Shown here: positions 6,095-12,283 of the stretch, piece by piece
Layout of the letters: each line of letters opens with the position of its first letter
Position numbering within the stretch: position 1 is the first letter of the stretch
Assembly: GCA_902493515.1 (NCBI GenBank)
Contig: CABUPE010000045.1
Span: 1 to 12,283, forward strand
DNA: 12,283 nucleotides
Source: an uncultured Collinsella sp.
Lineage (GTDB): Bacteria; Actinomycetota; Coriobacteriia; Coriobacteriales; Coriobacteriaceae
Reading direction: 5' to 3'
Program-made: the position numbers and the translations under genes
The notes under the pieces: model-generated
The model's input: only the letters and a program-made list of their open reading frames with translations
What the model was told of the DNA's origin: nothing
The model's database searches: none

Positions 6095-6952
6095 ATGACC
6101 GATAGTAGCAAGAGCGCACTTTCCCTCATAAGCACCCATCAGGGATACAGCGAGTCCGAGCAGCGCATTGTCGACTATATATTGGAGCACCAGTCCGAGG
6201 CTCCACGCCTCACGGCGGCTCAGCTCTCGCGCACCGCTGCCACGTCCGAGGCGACCGTTTCGCGCTTCTGCCGCAAGCTTGGGTTTGGCAGCTTCCGCAG
6301 CTTTCAGTTTTCGTTGGCGAGGGATTTGGAAAGCCAGCGCAACGAGGGCCTGACCGACGAGGTCTCGCTCGACAATATGGAGCAGAGCCTCAAGAACATC
6401 CTGGCTGCCAAGGTGAGCGAGCTTAATGCGACCATCGACGGTATCGACCACGATACGCTGGCGGCTGTTGTGCATGCCCTTAAGCATGCAGGGGTTATTG
6501 AGTTTGCGGCTGTGGGCAATACGAACGCGGTCGCGCTCGATGCGACGTTTAAGTTTTCGCAGCTGGGCCTGCGCTGCATGGCGAGCACCATTAGCGAGAC
6601 ATCAATCGGCTTTGCGCTCACGTTACGCCCGGGTGACGTCATCGTGCTTATCTCAAACTCCGGCAAATCGCGCCGATTGAATCGCATGGCAAAAGCGGCT
6701 CGCAACTGCGGCGCAACCGTAGTCGTCATCAGCAGTGACAGCAAATCCCCACTCGCGCGCCTGGCAGACTACACTTTTAATACCGTCAACCACGAAGCGC
6801 TGCTGACGACAGGCGACTTTGCGTTCTCCAAGATCAGCGCCACGATGATCATCGAAGTCATCTACAACTTCCTGCTGCCCGAGATTGAAGACGCGCGTGA
6901 GCATATCAGCTACTACGAGGAGCTCATCCAGCCGGATAAGGTTGTGGAGTAA
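6095..6952 (+). CDS. RpiR/MurR-family regulator (HTH plus SIS domain)
   Basis: Cytoplasmic DNA-binding regulator sensing a phosphosugar; 285 residues, normal for the family. The N-terminal HTH_6 domain covers about 1-77, with recognition segment TSEATVSRFCRKLGF (50-64). The SIS sugar-isomerase domain spans about 125-260, with GNTNAVALDA (141-150) and the ligand-loop segment ISNSGKSR (186-193). AGGAG six bases before the ATG at 6095 decides the start over the in-frame ATG at 6047, which lies on the promoter. It is divergent from fruA, with dyads between the two genes and one upstream of ptsH, so fructose-PTS control is the likely job. Actinobacterial fru loci often use a DeoR-type FruR instead. 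The effector (fructose 1-phosphate or another hexose phosphate) and whether it represses or activates are unknown. Confidence 0.88.
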   Translation: MTDSSKSALSLISTHQGYSESEQRIVDYILEHQSEAPRLTAAQLSRTAATSEATVSRFCRKLGFGSFRSFQFSLARDLESQRNEGLTDEVSLDNMEQSLKNILAAKVSELNATIDGIDHDTLAAVVHALKHAGVIEFAAVGNTNAVALDATFKFSQLGLRCMASTISETSIGFALTLRPGDVIVLISNSGKSRRLNRMAKAARNCGATVVVISSDSKSPLARLADYTFNTVNHEALLTTGDFAFSKISATMIIEVIYNFLLPEIEDAREHISYYEELIQPDKVVE

Positions 6953-6960
6953 AACGCGAA

Positions 6961-6993
6961 GTGGGACAAAAAATTCAGTCTATTTTGTCCCAC
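6961..6993. terminator. Stem-loop in convergent gap, possible two-way terminator
   Basis: GTGGGACAAAA (6961-6971) and TTTTGTCCCAC (6983-6993) form a perfect 11-bp stem over an 11-nt loop, 8 bases past the regulator stop and 18 past the recN stop. There is no free T-tract on either side, so termination is inferred from the position between converging genes. The loop sequence resembles part of the 3650-3745 repeat. Confidence 0.6.
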
Positions 6994-7011
6994 CAACACC
7001 GCTGATACGAC

Positions 7012-8640
7012 CTAACCTCGAGCTTCTTCGAGCATCTGCTTGGCGTGCGCCAGGCTTGCCTCGGACTGATCGCCGCTCAACATGCGGGCGATCTCGGCGG
7101 TACGCGCTTCGCCGGTTACCTCGTCCAAATGCGTCTGGGGAACATCGCCTGGTTCCTTGCTGACAACATAATGCTTGTCGGCCATGACGGCGACCTGCGC
7201 CAAGTGGGTTACGACAATCACCTGATGCGTAGAGGCGAGATCTGCCAGCACGCCCGCGAGTGCACGCGCCGTGGAGCCACCGACACCAGCATCGACCTCG
7301 TCAAACACCAGCGTATCGACACCGTCCGCGTTACCGAGGACAACCTTACTTGCCAGCATGACGCGGCTGAGCTCGCCGCCCGACGCAATGCGGCGCAGGG
7401 GACGTGGCGTCAAGCCGGCACCGCTGCGGTATAGCAGCTCGTAGCTCGAAGGACCAACGGGCGTCCACTCAGCACGGGGAAGATCGCGCGACTCCCAGAC
7501 GAGCTCGGCACTACCCATCTCCAAGCGCGCCATCTGGCGGCCAACCTCGTGGCAGAAGCGCGGGGCCGCCGTATTGCGAGCGCGCTTAAGTGCCTTGGCA
7601 GCGGCAAACAACTCGCGCTCGGCGCTCCCGAGTGCCTCACGCGCCTTTTTGATCTGCTCATCGCCATCATCGACCAGGGACAGCAGTTCTTGCGAGCGAT
7701 CGCGCATGGCAAAAACATCGTCCATAGTGGGACCCCACTGACGCAATAGACCCTTGAGGTCGGAATACCGCTCACGCATGCGAGCGAGCTCGCGCGGGTC
7801 GAAGGCGACGCCATCGCGATAGGAACGAAGCTCGTTCGCGCAATCCTCAAGGGAGATACAGGCATCCGAAAGCAAATCGGCAATGTCGCCAAGTTTGCGA
7901 TCGACGGAAGCCATACGGGAAAGTTCTGCCACGGCGCCATTCACGGCATCGAGCGCTCCCCCTTCGGCGGCAAGCGATGCATGGGCATCGCTAGCTGCGG
8001 CAACCAGCACCTCGGCATGTTCGGAGCGCGGCAGCAGTTCCTCGAGTTCCTCATACTCGCCCGGCTTGGGGTCGACCTCGGCGATGCGCTCCAGGGCGAA
8101 GCGCGCCTCCTCGACGCGACTCCCTTGCGCACGCGAGGCCTCCTCGACGCGACGGACCTCCTTAGCAGCCGCGCGCGAGGCTTTAAAGCAAGCACGGTAC
8201 TTTTCCAGCGCCTCGAGCGCAGAGCGACCAGCCCAGGCATCCACCATGGCAACATGATGTGCCGGGTCAAGCAGGCGCTGGTGCTCGTGCTGGCCGCAAA
8301 GATCCATCATCACGCCGACGCGCTCCGAAAGTTCGCGAACGCTGGCGATGCGGCCGTCAATTTTTACGCGGCTGCGGCCCTCGGCAGAAAGGCTGCGCTG
8401 CACGGTGAAGCCCTCCGTGTCGTGCGGCCCGTCAAACAGGCGCGCCTCTACGCTGGCAAGTGCCTCGCCCTCGCGCACCGTCGACGAATCCGCGCGCTCG
8501 CCCAAAATGAGCTTGAGCGCCGAGAGCAGCGCGGTCTTACCGGCGCCGGTTTCTCCGGTCAGAACCGTTAGACCCGCGCTCGGAACCAACGTCGCCTCAC
8601 GAATGAGCGCAATGTTGGAAACCCGCAGCTCATCGATCAT
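7012..8640 (-). CDS. recN: DNA repair protein RecN
   Basis: SMC-like ATPase that acts at DNA double-strand breaks during recombinational repair. In 542 residues the ABC halves flank a long charged coiled-coil region (about 150-360). Walker A is GETGAGKT (29-36). Near the C-terminus are the ABC signature ASGGELSRVMLA, Walker B DTLVFDEVDAGVGG and the H-loop VVTHLAQVAVMAD. RecN is usually around 550 residues, so it is complete. The ATG overlaps the end of nadK by 11 bases, with GGAG six bases before it inside nadK, which suggests translational coupling. It is the last gene of the efp-to-recN operon and converges with the regulator gene. No LexA-type box is apparent directly upstream. Confidence 0.96.
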   Translation of the reverse strand: MIDELRVSNIALIREATLVPSAGLTVLTGETGAGKTALLSALKLILGERADSSTVREGEALASVEARLFDGPHDTEGFTVQRSLSAEGRSRVKIDGRIASVRELSERVGVMMDLCGQHEHQRLLDPAHHVAMVDAWAGRSALEALEKYRACFKASRAAAKEVRRVEEASRAQGSRVEEARFALERIAEVDPKPGEYEELEELLPRSEHAEVLVAAASDAHASLAAEGGALDAVNGAVAELSRMASVDRKLGDIADLLSDACISLEDCANELRSYRDGVAFDPRELARMRERYSDLKGLLRQWGPTMDDVFAMRDRSQELLSLVDDGDEQIKKAREALGSAERELFAAAKALKRARNTAAPRFCHEVGRQMARLEMGSAELVWESRDLPRAEWTPVGPSSYELLYRSGAGLTPRPLRRIASGGELSRVMLASKVVLGNADGVDTLVFDEVDAGVGGSTARALAGVLADLASTHQVIVVTHLAQVAVMADKHYVVSKEPGDVPQTHLDEVTGEARTAEIARMLSGDQSEASLAHAKQMLEEARG

Positions 8641-9490
8641 GACGCACTCCGTAGAACACGCGGCTCACCGAGTTATAGAAGCTCTCGGGGCCGTAATCCA
8701 GAAGCAGCACATCGCCGGGACCGCGACGCACAGCCACGCTCTCGACCGTACCATCGCAGGTAATAAACTGTCCATCGATAGCGATCGCCGGAACGCTCGG
8801 GCGATCATCGGACATAAAGATTTCGACGACATCACTCGGCGAAGTCAAAAAGGCACGAGCCTGAATGGTGTGCGGAGCAATGGGTACGCAGACCATGCCC
8901 GTATAGTCAGGGCTCACGATGGGGCCACCGGCGCTGAGCGCGTAACCCGTAGAACCAGTCGCCGTGGACACGACCACGCCGTCGCCACGCAGGCGGTCGA
9001 TATGGTGGCCCGACACCGTGATGTCAAACTCGACCATATCGGACAGCGGACCGCGGGTAAGCGCCATGTCGTTGAGGGCGAAGGTGCGAACGACATCCTT
9101 CGTACCGTCTTCGCGCACGGACACGATATCCGCGGCGATGGTGGCGCGACGGCTCACGTGCAGCTCACCGGACAGGGCATCACTCACAACCTGCAAAATG
9201 TCGCGCTCCTCGGGACTCGCAGCCGTCAAAAAGCCCAGGTGACCATAGGAAAGACCGAGGATAGGAATCTCGCGATGGTTGAGGATGCGGGCAGCGCGCA
9301 GCAACGTACCGTCGCCGCCGAGCGTAATGACCAGATCGGAGCCGTCAATATCAGGCGTACTCTGAATCTTGGATCGCTGGTCGGCAGCCCATGCCACCTC
9401 ATAGCCCTGGCGCGTCAGCCAAAGCTCGAGCATCAGGCCGCTCTCGACCGCCTCTTGCTTGTAATAATTGGGAACCAGAAAGACCTTCAT
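8630..9490 (-). CDS. nadK: NAD kinase (ATP/polyphosphate-dependent)
   Basis: Phosphorylates NAD to NADP in the cytoplasm; 286 residues is typical. The diagnostic GGDGT motif is at 58-62. The second conserved block, GDGVVVSTATGSTGYALSAGGPI, is present, broken here only by naming it in parts: GDGVVVST then ATGSTGY then ALSAGGP. The NE/D motif is LND. The start ATG overlaps the tlyA stop as ATGA, and the 3' end overlaps recN by 11 bases. NadK next to RecN and TlyA is common in Actinobacteria, so the context supports the call. No odd composition is seen. Confidence 0.96.
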   Translation of the reverse strand: MKVFLVPNYYKQEAVESGLMLELWLTRQGYEVAWAADQRSKIQSTPDIDGSDLVITLGGDGTLLRAARILNHREIPILGLSYGHLGFLTAASPEERDILQVVSDALSGELHVSRRATIAADIVSVREDGTKDVVRTFALNDMALTRGPLSDMVEFDITVSGHHIDRLRGDGVVVSTATGSTGYALSAGGPIVSPDYTGMVCVPIAPHTIQARAFLTSPSDVVEIFMSDDRPSVPAIAIDGQFITCDGTVESVAVRRGPGDVLLLDYGPESFYNSVSRVFYGVRHDR

Positions 9491-10299
9491 AGCATTGCAG
9501 CTTTCTCGCTCATAACCGATACCTGGGATTGCAGCTCGTCTTGCGAGCGGTCGCCAGAGTCAAATCTCGTGCCGTACAGGAAAAACTCAACGTTGCCCTT
9601 TGCACCATGAATGGGTGACACGCACACATCGACCGGGAAGAGACCCTTGGCAGCAAAGAGTTCAACCGCCGCCACGAGTGTATCGCGGCGCACGGCGGGA
9701 TCGGTCACAATGCCGCCCTCGCCCACCAGCGCCGCCGGAGCCTCAAACTGCGGCTTTACGAGCGTGCAGAATGCACCCGTAGGAGCCAGGCACGCCAGTA
9801 CCGCATCGATAATGTTCGCGATGCTGGTAAACGAGACATCACACACAGCCAGGTCGATGGCGCCGGCATAGCCAAGCTCAGGCAGCTGCGTTACGTTTGT
9901 GCGCTCATGCAGCGTCACGCGATCGTCCTGACGCAACGACCAATCGAACTGGGCGCGACCCACGTCCACCGAGACAACGGTCGCAGCTCCACGCTTGAGC
10001 AGGCAATCGGTAAAACCGCCGGTAGAGCAGCCCACATCCAGACAGGCAAGGCCCGTCGGATTGATGCCAAACGCATCAAGCGCGCCTTCGAGCTTAAGAC
10101 CGCCGCGGCCAACATAGGGAATGCGCCCCTTCACGTGCAGCGGCAGCCCCGGGATCACCTTAAGGCCCGGCGAAGTCAAGCGCTCACCGCCACTCGAGAC
10201 CAAGCCGGCCATAAGAGTGCGAAGGGCATCCGCGCGATCGGCGCAGATGCCCTGTGAAATCAGTTCGTCATCAAGACGCACGCGTTTCATGAATGCCAT
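9487..10299 (-). CDS. tlyA: TlyA-family rRNA 2'-O-methyltransferase
   Basis: Ribosomal RNA ribose methyltransferase with an S4 RNA-binding domain (about 5-60) and an FtsJ-like Rossmann methyltransferase domain (about 62-245). The SAM-binding motif LDVGCSTGGFTDCLL begins at residue 87. The FtsJ catalytic tetrad K-D-K-E can be placed at K69, D154, K182 and E238. In mycobacteria TlyA methylates 16S and 23S rRNA, and its loss gives capreomycin resistance; that activity is inferred here. About 270 residues is normal. Starts are ambiguous: TTG 10302, ATG 10299 and ATG 10290 are in frame and none has a strong Shine-Dalgarno. ATG 10290 (MKRVRLDDEL) fits the family N-terminus best. The stop overlaps the nadK start by four bases. 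Confidence 0.93.
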   Translation of the reverse strand: MAFMKRVRLDDELISQGICADRADALRTLMAGLVSSGGERLTSPGLKVIPGLPLHVKGRIPYVGRGGLKLEGALDAFGINPTGLACLDVGCSTGGFTDCLLKRGAATVVSVDVGRAQFDWSLRQDDRVTLHERTNVTQLPELGYAGAIDLAVCDVSFTSIANIIDAVLACLAPTGAFCTLVKPQFEAPAALVGEGGIVTDPAVRRDTLVAAVELFAAKGLFPVDVCVSPIHGAKGNVEFFLYGTRFDSGDRSQDELQSQVSVMSEKAAML

Positions 10300-10325
10300 C
10301 AACCATTCGTATCCGGAGATGCGGC

Positions 10326-10565
10326 CTAGCTATCCTGGGATTCGTTTGCCGCATCCTCATCATATTCCTGCTCGAGCTTGTCGGCCTCACGCGGCGTAAG
10401 CTCAAACTTGTCGACCATATCGACCGCGCGGGAGCCCAGCTCAATCGCTTCGTCAAACAAATCGAGCGAACGCTCCAAGGAGGTATCCTTGGAGCGAACG
10501 GTAGCGATGATCTGATCCAGACGGTCCGAAATCTCATCAAAGTTACGGACAGAACCCTCTGGCAT
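10326..10565 (-). CDS. xseB: Exodeoxyribonuclease VII small subunit
   Basis: Small helical partner of XseA in exonuclease VII, which degrades single-stranded DNA. The 79-residue protein shows the XseB pattern: NFDEISDRLDQII near residue 8, then SLERSLDLFDEAIELG near 29-44, followed by a helix and an acidic tail. It starts 2 bases after the nusB stop, with GGAG five bases before the ATG inside the nusB 3' end, so the two are probably coupled. The large subunit gene xseA, normally just upstream, is not here. Confidence 0.85.
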   Translation of the reverse strand: MPEGSVRNFDEISDRLDQIIATVRSKDTSLERSLDLFDEAIELGSRAVDMVDKFELTPREADKLEQEYDEDAANESQDS

Positions 10566-10567
10566 GG

Positions 10568-11152
10568 CTACTCCTCGACGGAGTCGATGTCAGCCTCGGC
10601 GGCGTCCGCATCCTCGGCCAGCACGCCAGCCTCAGCCTGAGCAACCGCAACCTTGGCGGCAGCCTCGGCAGCCTGCGCCTCCTCGCGAGCGCGATCTTCG
10701 GCCAGCAGCTCCTGGTACAGGCCCTCGCCCGGCAGCTCCTCGCTGCGAGCGATCTTGCCCAGCACGCCGTTGACGAACGATGCGGACTGGTCGGTGCCAT
10801 AGGCCTTGGCAAGCTCGACAGCCTCGTTGATCACGATGGCGTCCGAGACCTCCTCGTCGGTGAGGAAACGCATCTCGTAGACGGCGATACGCAGCAGGTT
10901 GCGGTCGGCGCCGGGCATGCGCATAAGATCCCAGTTCTTGGCGACGGAGCGCAGGGCACAGTCGATGCGATCGATATGCTCGTAGGCACCACGGCACAGC
11001 TCCAGCGCATAGGGGTCGAGGGGACCCTTCGAGATCAGGAAATCGCCCTCGAGGACGCGCTCGAGCGGGCTGTCCGTGGCCTCGGCCTGGAACAGCAGCT
11101 GCAGCGCCTGACTGCGGGCAAGCGTGCGCCCGCGATAAACCTTAAGGCTCAA
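10568..11152 (-). CDS. nusB: Transcription antitermination factor NusB
   Basis: RNA-binding partner of NusE/S10 in rRNA transcription antitermination. The NusB fold covers about residues 8-140: the arginine-rich start RGRTLARSQALQLLFQAE, then MPGADRNLLRIAVYEM (79-94), INEAVELAKAYGTD (108-121) and SFVNGVLGKIA (125-135). At 194 residues it is about 50 longer than usual, because of an Ala/Glu/Asp-rich tail (146-194) that is low complexity and probably helical or disordered. The start is TTG: AGGAG lies six bases before it, overlapping the stop of the preceding gene, and no nearby ATG competes. It lies 3 bases after the Asp23-family gene. Confidence 0.93.
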   Translation of the reverse strand: MSLKVYRGRTLARSQALQLLFQAEATDSPLERVLEGDFLISKGPLDPYALELCRGAYEHIDRIDCALRSVAKNWDLMRMPGADRNLLRIAVYEMRFLTDEEVSDAIVINEAVELAKAYGTDQSASFVNGVLGKIARSEELPGEGLYQELLAEDRAREEAQAAEAAAKVAVAQAEAGVLAEDADAAEADIDSVEE

Positions 11153-11155
11153 AGG

Positions 11156-11518
11156 TTACTCCTTGGGGAAAACGAGGCCGTCAATGCAAACGTCAACGCG
11201 CTCGACCTCGACGCCCACCTGAGCATCGATGGCGGCGACCACGGCGGCGCGAACGGCCTCGGCGAGTTTCTTGAACGGATAGCCAAAGAACACCACGACA
11301 CGCACGGTGAGTGCGAGCTTGTCGCCAACGACCTCGGCCTCGACCGCCGGCTCGGAAGCCGGGGCCTTGGACGAAAGCATCATGGAGACAAGGTTGGTGG
11401 CAAGGTCCTTGACGCCAACGGAGGCGATGCCCTCGACATCCGACACGGCGCGCGAGACGATGGCGGTCAGAACATCGGGCGAAATGCCGATGCCGTCAAT
11501 CTTGATTTCCTGGGGCAT
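11156..11518 (-). CDS. Asp23/Gls24 family envelope stress response protein
   Basis: 120-residue protein of the Asp23/Gls24 (DUF322, YqhY-like) family. Recognisable are the N-terminal GIGISPDVLTAIVSRAVSDV (9-28), EGIASVG after it, and the C-terminal VGVEVERVDVCIDGLVF segment. The beta-rich family core is complete, without a membrane segment. Members act at the cell envelope in Firmicutes; yqhY next to nusB in Bacillus is linked to control of acetyl-CoA carboxylase. The exact role here is unknown. AGGAGG four bases before the ATG gives a strong start, and the stop lies inside the nusB ribosome binding site. Confidence 0.9.
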   Translation of the reverse strand: MPQEIKIDGIGISPDVLTAIVSRAVSDVEGIASVGVKDLATNLVSMMLSSKAPASEPAVEAEVVGDKLALTVRVVVFFGYPFKKLAEAVRAAVVAAIDAQVGVEVERVDVCIDGLVFPKE

Positions 11519-11542
11519 GAGTCCTCCTAGAAGAGTTGGTTG

Positions 11543-12106
11543 CTAGACGCGGGAGACGAACTTGCCGTCGCGGGTGTCAACCTTGATGACCTCGCCCTCG
11601 TTGAGGTACATGGGGACCTGGATGACAGCGCCGGTGTCGATCGTGGCCGGCTTGGTGGAACCCTGGACGGTGTCGCCCTTAAAGCCCGGGTCGGTCTGGA
11701 CGATGGTGGTCTCGATGAACATCGGCGGGGTCACGCCCATAAGCTCATCGTCGGCGAAGAGCAGCTGGCAGATGTCGTTCTCGCGCAGCCACTTGGAGTT
11801 CTCGCCCACCATGTCCTCGGGAACGAGAACCTGCTCATAGGACTCGTTGTCCATGAAGATGTAGTCGGTGCCATCGTTGTAGAGGTACTGGAACTCACGG
11901 GTGGTGAGCATGACGCTCTCGAACTTGGTGCCGGCGTTGCAGGTGTTCTCGACGACGCGGCCGCTCTTGATGTCGCGGGTCTTGTAGCGCACAAACGCGC
12001 CGCCCTTGCCCGGCTTGACATGCTGGAACTCGACGATGGTGTAGACCTTGTCCTTGATGCGGAGACCGAGGCCGTTCTTGAAGTCGGCGGTAGAAATGGT
12101 AGGCAT
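11543..12106 (-). CDS. efp: Translation elongation factor P
   Basis: Relieves ribosome stalling at polyproline runs. The 187-residue protein has the three-domain EF-P layout: KOW-like domain 1 (about 1-65) and two OB domains. The tip loop reads KPGKGGAF with K34 at the canonical modification position. No modification enzyme is visible in the window, so modified versus unmodified lysine is open. The frame extends to 12139, but AAAGG five bases before the ATG at 12106 and the family start (MPTISTADFKNG) fix this start. It is the first gene of the housekeeping operon, 24 bases ahead of the Asp23-family gene, with a -10 box 58 bases upstream. Confidence 0.97.
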   Translation of the reverse strand: MPTISTADFKNGLGLRIKDKVYTIVEFQHVKPGKGGAFVRYKTRDIKSGRVVENTCNAGTKFESVMLTTREFQYLYNDGTDYIFMDNESYEQVLVPEDMVGENSKWLRENDICQLLFADDELMGVTPPMFIETTIVQTDPGFKGDTVQGSTKPATIDTGAVIQVPMYLNEGEVIKVDTRDGKFVSRV

Positions 12107-12163
12107 AGCGACCTTTCTTGTTATGGGCAGAACGCACAAGCGTCCAAATTACATACGACCGAA

Positions 12164-12169
12164 ATTATA
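12164..12169 (-). promoter_or_regulatory. -10 box of the efp operon promoter
   Basis: A perfect TATAAT on the minus strand lies 58 bases upstream of the efp ATG. No good -35 is seen at 16-18 bases. A short TGCAG/CTGCA inverted pair covers that area. The predicted start near 12157 gives a leader of about 50 bases. It probably drives the whole efp-recN run, because gaps downstream are too short for other clear promoters. Confidence 0.65.
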
Positions 12170-12231
12170 CACTTGCAGACGGCGCCTGCAGCGAGCGCAT
12201 AAAAAGAGAACGCGGGGCGTCCGAATTGCCT

Positions 12232-12260
12232 TGATTCTCATTTTCATTGCAACAGCCTCA
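12232..12260 (+). promoter_or_regulatory. Fur-like box and conserved stretch at right edge
   Basis: The minus strand of 12232-12246 reads TGAAAATGAGAATCA, matching 13 of 15 positions of the 7-1-7 Fur consensus TGAWAATnATTWTCA. It is followed on the plus strand by GCAACAGCCT, as at the left edge. Any regulated gene would start beyond the right end. The iron-regulator assignment is inference. Confidence 0.35.
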
Positions 12261-12267
12261 GGACTCA

Positions 12268-12283
12268 GCGCAACGCGTTGCGC
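12268..12283. other. 16-bp perfect palindrome at window end
   Basis: GCGCAACGCGTTGCGC is fully self-complementary and ends at the last base, so its true extent cannot be seen. It may be part of a leader or operator of the gene to the right. Confidence 0.4.

Noticed and set aside
8348..9610. Plus-strand open frame of 420 codons opposite recN and nadK
   Set aside because: It spans two well-defined genes and their overlap on the other strand; no ribosome binding site or recognisable domain.
1..12283. CRISPR array, tRNA, rRNA, insertion sequence or prophage
   Set aside because: No evenly spaced direct repeats, no transposase or integrase frame and no tRNA-like fold were seen. The palindromic elements lack coding capacity.

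Overview
The window is about 60% GC, gene-dense and bacterial. The proteins and gene order point to a gut actinobacterium of the class Coriobacteriia, most likely Collinsella or a close relative. That placement is inferred from protein flavour and layout, not from a marker gene. Nothing looks like phage, plasmid, insertion sequence, CRISPR or tRNA.

Left half (about 100-6952): a fructose phosphotransferase (PTS) locus that carries its own general PTS proteins. On the minus strand, in order of transcription, are fruA (fused EIIB-EIIC-EIIA fructose permease), ptsH (HPr), ptsI (enzyme I) and fruK (1-phosphofructokinase). Divergent from fruA is an RpiR/MurR-type regulator with HTH and SIS domains. 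Together they form a complete relay: PEP to EI to HPr to EIIA/EIIB to fructose 1-phosphate to fructose 1,6-bisphosphate. Non-coding structure is dense here. There are strong terminators after fruA and fruK, an attenuator-like hairpin between ptsH and ptsI, and hairpins ahead of fruK and fruA. A ptsH leader can pair with its own Shine-Dalgarno. A 17-bp dyad occurs upstream of both fruA and ptsH, suggesting one regulator controls both units. The 550-bp fruA-ptsH gap holds two large palindromic elements (3384-3580 and 3650-3745), the least explained sequences in the window.

Right half (7012-12106): a tight minus-strand housekeeping operon, efp - asp23 family - nusB - xseB - tlyA - nadK - recN. 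Genes overlap or lie a few bases apart, behind a good -10 box upstream of efp. It is a shortened version of the Bacillus-type nusB-folD-xseA-xseB-ispA-dxs-tlyA-argR-recN cluster. xseA is absent, and nadK sits between tlyA and recN. The regulator gene and recN converge on a perfect 11-bp stem-loop at 6961-6993.

The two window edges carry related sequences (26-54 minus strand, 12233-12260 plus strand) that resemble a Fur-type box followed by a shared stretch, each pointing outward to genes not in the window.

The genes belong to well-known families. The possible novelty is in the regulatory RNA and palindromic DNA of the PTS locus.
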